Source: Aliidiomarina sedimenti
GTDB taxonomy: Bacteria; Pseudomonadota; Gammaproteobacteria; Enterobacterales; Alteromonadaceae
Direction of reading: 5' to 3'
Assembly: GCF_003986955.1 (NCBI RefSeq)
Contig: NZ_PIPN01000001.1
Coordinates: forward strand, 1-64,000
Length of the DNA stretch: 64,000 nt
Of this stretch, positions 34,933 through 42,483 are shown in pieces. The notes under the pieces are model-generated. The model was not told the origin of the DNA. It did no database searches and was given only the letters and a program-made list of their open reading frames with translations. The number at the start of each line of letters is the position of its first letter. Within the stretch, counting starts at the first letter, position 1. Made by a program: the position numbers and the translations under genes.

Positions 34933-36352
34933 ATTTGCCCTCGATGCCCGGGTCGGGTTTGCCATCATTGTCGTATTCGGACTAGCCTGGATAACCTTTG
35001 GCTGGTTTCTCGGGCGCAAGACCACTACCCATGAAGAATTCGCTTTGGCGGGACGCAACGTTGGGTTTGCATTTGCCTCCGCTACGGCGATGGCAACCTG
35101 GGTTACCAGCAACACCACTCTGGTTGCGCCGGAACTGACATTCCAGTTCGGTTTGTGGGGGATGGTGGGGTATTCGTTCGCCGCCCTCGGACTTATTTTG
35201 TTTGCGCCGATTTCAGCCCGAATTAAAACCTTGCTGCCAAATGGATATACCAGTGGGGATTTTATCCGTCTGCGCTTTGGTTTTACCGCCTGGTGTTTCT
35301 TCATGGTGATTTCGTTTGTCTATGCGCTGGGTTGGTTAGTGAGCCTGGGAATGGCCGGGGGGATTTTGCTGCAGGCGCTGAGCGGCCTTGATTATCACAT
35401 CGGAATGTCGGCGATTTTATTTATTTGCGTACTCTACACCCTGTTTGGCGGGTTACGCGCTGTGATTGCCACCGACTTTATTCAGGCACTGATTATTATC
35501 ACCGGTGTGGTTCTGGTCGCGGTGTTATTGCTGACCAATGTCGGCATGCCTGAGATCCACCAGAACCTTGCAGATCACCATCCGCGACTGCTCGACCTGC
35601 TATTCCCGGCCGCCATTATGTTTTTATTTAATAATATCTTTTTTGGGTTAGGGGAAATCTTCCATTCCAACGTGTGGTGGTCAAGAGCCCTCGCATTTAA
35701 ACAGAAAGTTGCGTTCAGAGCCTTTTTAACCGGTGGCCTGTTATGGCTCCCCATCCCGATTGTGACTGGTTTCGTCGCTTTGGCGGCACCGCAGTTGGGA
35801 ATTTTTCCCTCCAGTCCGGATATGGTCGGGCCGACGGTGGCCGCTGCGGTACTCGGCACCGCGGGCGCCGTGGTGGTTTTTATTGTGGTTTTTTCGGCGC
35901 TGGCATCGAGCCTGGATTCACTGCTTGCTGCGACCTCAGACTTGTTAACCCGCGATATTTATCACAAACACCTTAACCGAAAAGCCAACGATAAAACCTT
36001 GTTTCGTGCCAATCGCATCGCCATTGCCGGACTCGGCGTCGTGACCTGGATTCTGTGTTTGCCACAAATTACCACGCTGGCCGCGTTGTTGAATTTCACC
36101 GGTGCCTTTGTCGCCAGCACGATCTGGCCCATTGTAGTCGGTCTTTATCAGCCACGGCTGGAAGGCAAATATGCGGCCGGGGCAATGGCGGCGGGCACGT
36201 TATGCGGCCTGGCTGGTTACTTTTTGATTGGTTTTTACGTCGCCGCGCTGACTGCATGTCTGGTCTCAGCGGTGATAACAGCGATTGGCGTCTATATGAG
36301 TAAAAACCATTTTGACTGGGATCTGTTAAATGAGAAGGAGCACACAGAATGA
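34925..36352 (+). CDS. Sodium:solute symporter (SSS) family transporter (operon gene 2)
   Basis: 475 residues, about 12-13 transmembrane helices. Family marks are the N-terminal FGWFLGRKTTTHEEFALAGR, ATAMATWVTSNTTLVAPE, the loop TSGDFIRLRFG, LYTLFGGLRAVIATDFIQAL near residue 180, and FSALASSLDSLLAATSDLLT with DIY near 340. SSS proteins import sugars, amino acids, carboxylates or ureides with sodium. The substrate is not predictable from sequence; the downstream carbamoyltransferase and amidotransferase point to an amino acid or ureido compound (inference). A strong AAGGAG precedes the ATG. Its stop overlaps a 39-codon gene (ATGA). Confidence 0.87.
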   Translation: MDEFALDARVGFAIIVVFGLAWITFGWFLGRKTTTHEEFALAGRNVGFAFASATAMATWVTSNTTLVAPELTFQFGLWGMVGYSFAALGLILFAPISARIKTLLPNGYTSGDFIRLRFGFTAWCFFMVISFVYALGWLVSLGMAGGILLQALSGLDYHIGMSAILFICVLYTLFGGLRAVIATDFIQALIIITGVVLVAVLLLTNVGMPEIHQNLADHHPRLLDLLFPAAIMFLFNNIFFGLGEIFHSNVWWSRALAFKQKVAFRAFLTGGLLWLPIPIVTGFVALAAPQLGIFPSSPDMVGPTVAAAVLGTAGAVVVFIVVFSALASSLDSLLAATSDLLTRDIYHKHLNRKANDKTLFRANRIAIAGLGVVTWILCLPQITTLAALLNFTGAFVASTIWPIVVGLYQPRLEGKYAAGAMAAGTLCGLAGYFLIGFYVAALTACLVSAVITAIGVYMSKNHFDWDLLNEKEHTE

Positions 36353-36468
36353 TCTCCTTAACGGCATTAACCCTGATGGTATGGGCAGCAACCATTGCAG
36401 GTGCTTTAGTACCTGTGGTGCTGCTGGCGCTATTTTTTATTGACTACAAAGCAAAGACGATCTGGTGA
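36349..36468 (+). CDS. 39-residue membrane peptide between symporter and carbamoyltransferase (operon gene 3)
   Basis: The reading frame MISLTALTLMVWAATIAGAL... ends ...FIDYKAKTIW. One long hydrophobic helix covers about residues 4-31, with a short basic cytoplasmic-looking tail. Its ATG overlaps the symporter stop (ATGA) and has GAAGGAG about 10 nt upstream. The carbamoyltransferase ATG follows 4 bp after its stop, so it sits in an unbroken chain of coupled genes. Small single-helix partners are known for some SSS transporters (for example those encoded with acetate and pantothenate symporters); such a role here is inference. It is shorter than usual annotation cut-offs. Confidence 0.6.
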   Translation: MISLTALTLMVWAATIAGALVPVVLLALFFIDYKAKTIW

Positions 36469-36472
36469 CTAT

Positions 36473-37543
36473 ATGAATGTAAGTGATGCCTCGTTTGACC
36501 GCGAGAGGCCTGATGTATACGGAGATGCACATCCTAAAGCGCTACTGCGAAGCGTCCAGGAAGATGGCGACTATCTGGTAAAACTGTCCAACCAGCATAT
36601 TGTGTCGTCGGATCAGTTTTCGCGGGATACCCTGATCCAGCTGTTCCGCCTGGCGGCCAAGTATGAGAGCAATCCGACCCGGTTCCGTTCGCCGCTGCAG
36701 GGAAAGATCCTCATCAGCGCCTTCTATGAACCAAGCACCCGCACCCGGCTGTCGTTTGAAAGCGCCTGGCACCGCTTGGGCGGCGATATTATGTCAATTA
36801 CCGACCGTTCCACCACCGGGATCGCAAAAGGTGAGTGTCTGGATGATGTCGCGGAAATGTTCAACAACTATGGCGACTGCGTGGTGCTGCGCGATAATAA
36901 CGGCGAGTCATTGGAAAAAATGATGGATACACTGCGTATTCCGATCGTCAACGCGGGGAATGGACGCGATGAACATCCGACTCAGGCGATGGCGGATCTG
37001 TATGCGATCTTCAAATGGCGTCCTGAGCTGCTCGCGGCAGAGGTGCCTGAAGAGCGCAGAATTCGTATTGGGGTGATAGGTATACCGGGGCGCATGCGCA
37101 CGGTGCGAAGCTTGTTAAAGAGCCTTGCGGTGTTTCATACCAGCATCAAAGAAGTGGTCATTATCCATGATGGCAGTGATGACGAGGGGCTGTTTGACCC
37201 CGGGCAGCGTGAAGAGCTTGAGGAGCGCGGGTTAACTATACGCCTGGCGAATGAGCTCGACGAGGTGCTACCGACGCTGGATGTAACCTATATCAACGCC
37301 ATTGCCTGGGAAGGCGACGGTTTTGAAACCTATGGGAAGAAATTCATTTTGAATGCCGACTCGCCGCTTAAGCAGGACGGTATCATTTTGCATCCTTTGG
37401 CGCGTGGCGAAGAGCTGGCCAAGGATCTCGATAATACGTCGCACAACTGGTACTTCAGCCAGGCGCGTGGGGCGGTATTTTTACGCATGGCACTGTTAAC
37501 CTGCATGGTAGAGCGTGCAGAACGTGTCATTGATGTAGTTTGA
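36473..37543 (+). CDS. Aspartate/ornithine-carbamoyltransferase-family enzyme with altered acceptor site (operon gene 4)
   Basis: 356 residues, against about 310 for E. coli PyrB. The carbamoyl-phosphate pocket is intact: FYEPSTRTRLSFESAWHRLG (STRTR), the lysine in GIAKGECLDD, the arginine in CVVLRDNN, and NAGNGRDEHPTQAMADLY (HPTQ). The arginine of the RTV motif is kept (GRMRTVRSL). However, the segment aligned with E. coli YMTRVQKE, whose Arg229 and Gln231 hold aspartate, reads YINAIAWE, and HPLPR reads HPLAR. The chemistry is therefore probably carbamoyl transfer to an amine other than aspartate. It has a 35-residue N-terminal extension and lies between the membrane-peptide gene and an asparagine-synthase-like gene. 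Calling it pyrB would be misleading. Confidence 0.8.
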   Translation: MNVSDASFDRERPDVYGDAHPKALLRSVQEDGDYLVKLSNQHIVSSDQFSRDTLIQLFRLAAKYESNPTRFRSPLQGKILISAFYEPSTRTRLSFESAWHRLGGDIMSITDRSTTGIAKGECLDDVAEMFNNYGDCVVLRDNNGESLEKMMDTLRIPIVNAGNGRDEHPTQAMADLYAIFKWRPELLAAEVPEERRIRIGVIGIPGRMRTVRSLLKSLAVFHTSIKEVVIIHDGSDDEGLFDPGQREELEERGLTIRLANELDEVLPTLDVTYINAIAWEGDGFETYGKKFILNADSPLKQDGIILHPLARGEELAKDLDNTSHNWYFSQARGAVFLRMALLTCMVERAERVIDVV

Positions 37544-37560
37544 CAGAGGACTGAACCCGT

Positions 37561-39576
37561 ATGTGCGGAATTGCAGGTGTTTTTTACAACCAACCTAAAC
37601 ACATGATTGAGCCACAAGTCTTAGTCAATATGGCGGCCATTATGCACCACCGTGGCCCTGATGGATTCGGTTATAAAACCATAGCCGGGCAGGGCGTTGG
37701 TTTTTCCCATGCTCGTTTGTCCATTATCGATTTGGTCGGTGACCGCGGTCGGCAACCGTTTTTATCGGACGACAAACGTTTGATGCTGGCCCATAACGGC
37801 GAGTTCTATGACTTTAAACGTATCCGGGCGCAGTTAACGGCTGAAGGAGCCCGCTTTAATACCAAGAGTGATTCTGAAATTATCATGCAGCTGTATCCGC
37901 GGTTTGGCATGCAAGGCATGTTGCCCCATTTACGGGGTGAGTTTGCGTTCTCTCTGTATGATCAGGAAGAAGATACCCTGTTTCTGGTGCGCGACCGCTT
38001 TGGGGTTAAGCCGTTGTACTACACCCAAACTGAAAAAGGCATTGTGTTCGGTTCTGAGCTGAAAACCATTTTTGCCCATCCGGAAGTGCCACGCAAATTC
38101 TCAGATGAGGGTGTTTACCATCAGCTGATTCAGACCATGGTGCCCGGTACCACTGCGTTTGAAGGCATTCGTCAGGTGATGCCCGGGCATGTGGTCAGTG
38201 TTAAACGGGTCAACGGTAAGTTACATATCGAAGAGAGCAAATACTGGGACATGGAGTTTCCCCTTGAACATGAACATGACAAAGACGACAAACGTGCTGA
38301 CGAGTACGTTGAAGGGGTTCGCCGGGAGTTGTTAGAAGCGGTTCAACACCGTCTGACTGCTGATGTACCTGTGGGGTGCTATTTGTCGGGGGGCATTGAT
38401 TCGTGCTCGATACTTGGGCTATCGGCTGCAGCCAGTCAGGAGCCGGTGAAAGCCTTCACCATTGGTTTCGATTCAGCAGCCTATGATGAAACGCCAATAG
38501 CCCGCGAAATGGCCGAGGCCACGGACGCTGACCATCATGTGATGACGCTTGATTCGAATGACCTTTATGATCACTTTGAAACTACGCTCTGGCATACCGA
38601 GCGCACCATCTATAACACCCTGGGTGTGGCAAAATACCTGATGAGCCAGCAGGTTCGTGATGTTGGCTACAAGGTGGTGATGACTGGCGAAGGTGCTGAT
38701 GAATTATTCGCTGGTTATCCGTCATTCCGCAAAGATCTGTTTATGTACGGACTGGACCATCTGCCACCGGAAGAGCGTGCTAACTGGCAGGCGATGCTGG
38801 AAAAGAACAACAAGCTATTCAAAGGTGCCATGCTGGCACGGGAAGAATTTGTCAGCGATGCTTTCGTAGCTAAAATGGGCTTTACCCCCAGTTGCTTGCA
38901 ACCCTGGCTGTCCTGCAGCGGTTTTGCAGATAAGCTGCTGGCAAAAGATCGGCGCCAACGGATGCAGGGCTATGACGCTGGTAAGGCGATTGCTGATACC
39001 CTGGATGCGGACATGCTGGCAGAACGGCATCCGCTCGATAAAGCCCAGTATGTGTGGACTAAAACCATGCTCGAAGGGCAGATCCTGACCTGGGGTGGTG
39101 ACCGGGTTGATATGGCAAACTCGATGGAAGCGCGGCCAGCATTTTTGGACCATAAACTGGCCGAATACGCATTTAAGATCCCGCCTCATTTACGCATTCG
39201 CGAGAACAAAGAGAAGTGGGTCTTGCGTGAGGCAATGAAAGGGCTGTTGCCGGAAACTCTGTATAAACGCGAGAAATTCGCGTTTATGGCACCTCCGGCA
39301 CATACCGATCCAAAAAAATGGGCTGCTATGCGAGCCTTAGCGAAAAAATACCTCAACAAAGAGTCTGTTGAAGAGGCGGGTTTGCTCGATCACGATGAAG
39401 TCAATGCGCTGTTTGCATTGCATGATGCGGATGATGCGCCGGCAGAGCTGCAGGTGCAACTGGACGCGGTGATTAACCATATGCTGGGGGTTCAGATCCT
39501 GCACAAGCAGTTTGTCGCAACGGATCTGCCAGCAAAAGCCGCAGCACGGGCTGACGAACTTGGTTGGCACGCTTAA
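37561..39576 (+). CDS. Asparagine-synthase (glutamine-hydrolysing) family amidotransferase (operon gene 5)
   Basis: 671 residues, longer than E. coli AsnB (554). The class-II glutaminase domain begins with the catalytic cysteine (MCGIAGVFYNQ), followed by MHHRGPDGFGY, ARLSIIDLVGDRGRQPF and HNGEFYDF. The synthetase domain has the pyrophosphate loop CYLSGGIDSCSILGLS near residue 280, FTIGFDSAAYDETPIARE and VVMTGEGADELFAGYPSFRK. The C-terminal third contains DRVDMANSMEARPAFLDHKL. These enzymes activate a carboxylate with ATP and amidate it using glutamine ammonia. Position 17 bp behind the carbamoyltransferase suggests the two act on one metabolite rather than on ordinary aspartate. A terminator follows. 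Confidence 0.88.
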   Translation: MCGIAGVFYNQPKHMIEPQVLVNMAAIMHHRGPDGFGYKTIAGQGVGFSHARLSIIDLVGDRGRQPFLSDDKRLMLAHNGEFYDFKRIRAQLTAEGARFNTKSDSEIIMQLYPRFGMQGMLPHLRGEFAFSLYDQEEDTLFLVRDRFGVKPLYYTQTEKGIVFGSELKTIFAHPEVPRKFSDEGVYHQLIQTMVPGTTAFEGIRQVMPGHVVSVKRVNGKLHIEESKYWDMEFPLEHEHDKDDKRADEYVEGVRRELLEAVQHRLTADVPVGCYLSGGIDSCSILGLSAAASQEPVKAFTIGFDSAAYDETPIAREMAEATDADHHVMTLDSNDLYDHFETTLWHTERTIYNTLGVAKYLMSQQVRDVGYKVVMTGEGADELFAGYPSFRKDLFMYGLDHLPPEERANWQAMLEKNNKLFKGAMLAREEFVSDAFVAKMGFTPSCLQPWLSCSGFADKLLAKDRRQRMQGYDAGKAIADTLDADMLAERHPLDKAQYVWTKTMLEGQILTWGGDRVDMANSMEARPAFLDHKLAEYAFKIPPHLRIRENKEKWVLREAMKGLLPETLYKREKFAFMAPPAHTDPKKWAAMRALAKKYLNKESVEEAGLLDHDEVNALFALHDADDAPAELQVQLDAVINHMLGVQILHKQFVATDLPAKAAARADELGWHA

Positions 39577-39631
39577 CCGCTGCAAGACATCTGTTCGAAA
39601 TAGTCGTTGAAAACATTTGTCGAACACATGG

Positions 39632-39657
39632 AAAAAGCCCCGCGAGGGGCTTTTTTT
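39632..39657 (+). terminator. Rho-independent terminator closing the five-gene operon
   Basis: AAAAAGCCCC (39632-39641) pairs with GGGGCTTTTT (39646-39655) around a GCGA tetraloop and continues into a T-run. Confidence 0.92.
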
Positions 39658-39700
39658 GTGCCTTTAGAGCGCTATTCATGGATCGACTTTTCTTTTTAAG

Positions 39701-39746
39701 TGTTACGGTATAACATACCAAGTGAAATGTTATATCATAACCAATC
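39701..39746 (+). promoter_or_regulatory. Two Zur-box-like sites upstream of the AztD-like gene
   Basis: GAAATGTTATATCATAACC (39724-39742) matches the left arm and centre of the enteric Zur consensus GAAATGTTATA-N-TATAACATTTC. Over 22 scored positions, 18 match. A second site, TGTTACGGTATAACA (39701-39715), matches the core TGTTATA-N-TATAACA except for two bases. Centres are 27 bp apart and about 75-105 bp before the start codon. Confidence 0.7.
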
Positions 39747-39812
39747 AGCAAGTCTGTGTGCTCCGATTGTTTGGTATGACCCGTTCACCAACTACAAAAA
39801 GAGATAACCTCA

Positions 39813-41129
39813 ATGATAACGACTATTTCCTTTCATCCCGCGAAGCTGGCTGTGGCAATCAGTGCGGTTCTGCTGCTGGCGGCCTGTGAAGAAACCAGTA
39901 TTCAGCCAATCGAGCATGATGAAGACCATGACCATGCGGATGACCACGAGCATGAGGACAGTGCCACTGGCCGTCTGATTTTCATGGAATACGGTGAGGA
40001 TGCAACGCGTGCTTTTGTCTATGACCTCGAGGCCAATGAATTACTGGAATCGTTTGATCTGCAAAGCCCAGGGCGTTTGCTTGCAAGTCCGGATTATCGC
40101 TATGCAGTTGCCATTCAGCGCGATGCCGGGGTAACCCGCTTTGTAGACAGCGGCTATGAAACTGAACCTCATGGCGATCATGCACATTACAATGAGCTGG
40201 CTCCGGCATTATCTGGTTTCACTTTGGCAGGAGAGCGCCCGACTCATTACGATTTTTATCATCACCGGGGAGCGCTTTTTTATGATGGAGCTGAGGGGAT
40301 CGCCTCTAAAATTGAGGTTTTTTCGGACCAGAGTATTGTCGAGGAACAAGTACTGGCGGAGCTGGAGTTAAGCAGTTCGATGCATGGTGCTGCTGAAATC
40401 CGTGAAGATTATTTGTTCACCGCCAATCGCAGCGACGCAACCGCGACAGGTTTGCCCGATTCGGTTGAAGTCTACGAGCGTCATTCTGATCACTTCGATT
40501 TCGTCCAGGGGTTTGAAAATGAGTGTGTAGATTTACATGGCAGCGCGCTGAATGAACAGCATGTAGCCTTTGGCTGCGGTGATGGCGTGTTGCTGCTGTC
40601 TGAAGCTGAAGATGGCAGCTTCGTGAGTGAGAAACTAAGCATGCCGGAAACGCTCGGAGGTCGTGTCGGATCACTGTGGGGACATGAAGAGAGCCCGTAT
40701 TTTATCGGCAGTGCAGGGCAGAACATGGTATTGATCGACACGTCGACTGGGGAAAGCTGGCAGCTTGACTGGAAAGTTGACGAGGCGCGGGAATTTGGCT
40801 CTGTTGCGTTTAACTATACAGGCGATCGCTTTGCTGTTCTCGACACTGCAGGCGACATGACTATTTTCCGTTTACGCGAGCAGGGCCATGAGAGTTATCC
40901 GTTTGAGTTGCAAAGTCAGTTCACGGTGGTGTCTGATACTCATGAAATGGCGCTTGCTATGACAGTGAACCAGGTTAACCACCAGGCGTATATTGCTGAC
41001 CCGGGGCATCAGCGAATTACTGTGGTTGATTTACATGATGGCGAAGTGGTAGAGCAGCGTGACTTAGATGTGGAGCCGGGTAGCTTAATTTGGACTGGGT
41101 TTACCTCTGAAGAATCTCACGATCATTAA
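39813..41129 (+). CDS. aztD: AztD-like periplasmic zinc metallochaperone, lipoprotein
   Basis: 438 residues. The signal sequence has a lipobox-like LLLAAC (cysteine near residue 26). A His/Asp-rich metal-binding stretch follows at once (HDEDHDHADDHEHED). The remainder is a beta-propeller-type repeat protein (for example GRLIFMEYGEDATRAFVYDL, LLASPDYRYAVAIQRDAG, AFNYTG-like VAFNYTGDRFAVLDTAGD, AYIADPGHQRITVVDLHDG) with inner histidines such as SSSMHGAAEIR and CVDLHGSALNEQHVAFGC. This is the architecture of AztD, which passes zinc to the AztC binding protein of an ABC importer. No aztABC genes are adjacent. The Zur-box-like sites upstream strengthen the zinc assignment. Confidence 0.78.
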   Translation: MITTISFHPAKLAVAISAVLLLAACEETSIQPIEHDEDHDHADDHEHEDSATGRLIFMEYGEDATRAFVYDLEANELLESFDLQSPGRLLASPDYRYAVAIQRDAGVTRFVDSGYETEPHGDHAHYNELAPALSGFTLAGERPTHYDFYHHRGALFYDGAEGIASKIEVFSDQSIVEEQVLAELELSSSMHGAAEIREDYLFTANRSDATATGLPDSVEVYERHSDHFDFVQGFENECVDLHGSALNEQHVAFGCGDGVLLLSEAEDGSFVSEKLSMPETLGGRVGSLWGHEESPYFIGSAGQNMVLIDTSTGESWQLDWKVDEAREFGSVAFNYTGDRFAVLDTAGDMTIFRLREQGHESYPFELQSQFTVVSDTHEMALAMTVNQVNHQAYIADPGHQRITVVDLHDGEVVEQRDLDVEPGSLIWTGFTSEESHDH

Positions 41130-41162
41130 GCGTTGAGCTAGCTAAATTCTGACACCTTTAAT

Positions 41163-41188
41163 AAAAAAGCCCCGCAAGGGGCTTTTTT
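41163..41188. terminator. Bidirectional terminator between aztD-like and csiV genes
   Basis: AAAAAAGCCCC (41163-41173) pairs with GGGGCTTTTTT (41178-41188) around GCAA. A/T runs on both sides let it serve both converging transcripts. Confidence 0.92.
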
Positions 41189-41200
41189 GTTTTGAAGTGA

Positions 41201-42457
41201 CTAGCGTCTGGACGATAAGTCGGTGCGGCGTATCTGCACCAGGATGCCAAAGTTGGGGTGGTCGAAGTAGTGCGTTTCGTGGCTGATAACCCGACGCAGT
41301 TGATTAAAGTAATAGCCACGTAAGAAGCTTGCGGCGGCTTCTTCCTGACGTAAAGCTGCATTGGCTTGTGCTTCCAGCGAGGTAGCCTGCAACGGAACCT
41401 GGACTTCCTCGCGCAGATTGAATTCGCCGTCAATGTGTAAGTAATTGCCAACCAGATAGATGTGCATCAGCCCGTCGAACTCCCACACGTCCTGCGGCAG
41501 ATTAGCAGAAGGATTAGCTGGTCGTTCTGGTAATCCCGCCGTTTGTCGGTCGGGGCGGCTAAACGGTGTCTGACCTTGTTCAATCAGGTTCAATAAACTT
41601 TGAATCCGTTCTAACGGAGCATTTTGTTGTTGTAACAAATAGTTGGGGTTGTCGCTACGGTCGGCGACGACGCGATCAAAATCATGGGCAAATCCAAGGT
41701 AATCGTACTCGCTGGTGTAGTTTTGGCCGCCAAATAAGCGGATCTTACGGCCCTGGTTGCGGCTGTAAACGGGCTGGCGCCAACTGGTGTGAAGCAAGGT
41801 AGACTTACCTCGTTGGCGCTCCAGTTGTTGGCGTAGTGAGTTTAGCTCAAAGCTCTCAGTTGGCATCAGGAAAGGCGACTCTGTGCTGTAGATGTCGCCA
41901 CCTTCACCATTGATTTGCTGCGCGGCCACTTCGCGTATTTCAGCGCGTGGCGAGCCCGCCGCTCCGCTAATACCGAATGCGCCGGTGATCAGAGCCTCTT
42001 CAATCGAGTCTCTGCACAGTGACATCTTCTGGCGCTGGCCAGTAATGAATGCAGGTTCGCTGAGAATGCGTAAACGCTGGACAACTTCAAACCAGTGATT
42101 TTCGTCGTCTTCTGTACAGGTGGGAATGATTTCCAGCGCGGGTGCCAGTTGGTCACGGCGATAGTCGTTGAGCAGGTCGAGGTGATTCTGTAAAGGAACA
42201 GGCCGGATTTGCAGCGGAAAGTATTCCTCATCGGCATGGCGCTGTGGATCCTGCTTAAAAACCAGCACCTCAACCTCAAACCAGCGTAAATCAGCGCCAG
42301 GCTGATCATCCGCATGTGCTGTAGCGCTGATTAACAGAGCACTGGCACAGAGAGTTGTTAAGCATGTGCTGAAGCCGCGCTTGGCGAAACCAAAAGAAAG
42401 CCAGCTGCGGCGAACTGACCTGGTCAAAGAAGATGCTGTACGTCGCTGTGCGTTCAA
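41201..42457 (-). CDS. csiV: CsiV-family periplasmic protein
   Basis: 418 residues. A basic N-terminus and signal peptide (FSTCLTTLCASALLISATAHA) are followed by the family opening RWFEVEVLVFKQDPQRHADE. Later come DVWEFDGLMHIYLVGNYLHI and a C-terminal GYYFNQLRRVISHETHYFDH, then FGILVQIRR. CsiV in Vibrio is a septal peptidoglycan-binding protein that works with CrvA; in many gammaproteobacteria the gene follows mfd, as here (26-bp gap, same strand). The role in this organism is inferred from family membership and position. The start at 42457 leaves a rather long n-region, so a start some codons further in is possible. Confidence 0.78.
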   Translation of the reverse strand: MNAQRRTASSLTRSVRRSWLSFGFAKRGFSTCLTTLCASALLISATAHADDQPGADLRWFEVEVLVFKQDPQRHADEEYFPLQIRPVPLQNHLDLLNDYRRDQLAPALEIIPTCTEDDENHWFEVVQRLRILSEPAFITGQRQKMSLCRDSIEEALITGAFGISGAAGSPRAEIREVAAQQINGEGGDIYSTESPFLMPTESFELNSLRQQLERQRGKSTLLHTSWRQPVYSRNQGRKIRLFGGQNYTSEYDYLGFAHDFDRVVADRSDNPNYLLQQQNAPLERIQSLLNLIEQGQTPFSRPDRQTAGLPERPANPSANLPQDVWEFDGLMHIYLVGNYLHIDGEFNLREEVQVPLQATSLEAQANAALRQEEAAASFLRGYYFNQLRRVISHETHYFDHPNFGILVQIRRTDLSSRR

Positions 42458-42483
42458 TCCTGTTTCCTCGTACCTGGTGGTTA

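Noticed and set aside
34825-35304. 159-codon minus-strand open frame
   Set aside because: Antisense across the junction of the fn3-like and symporter genes; low-complexity Ser/Thr/Asn composition typical of a shadow frame.
36473-37543. Ordinary aspartate carbamoyltransferase (pyrB) of pyrimidine synthesis
   Set aside because: The acceptor-binding arginine and glutamine are missing, the protein is about 45 residues too long, no pyrI or pyrimidine gene is near, and it sits in a transporter/amidotransferase operon.
37561-39576. AsnO of an N-acetylglutaminylglutamine amide (osmolyte) locus
   Set aside because: That pathway pairs the amidotransferase with an ATP-grasp/acetyltransferase protein, which is absent; the neighbours here are a carbamoyltransferase and an SSS symporter.
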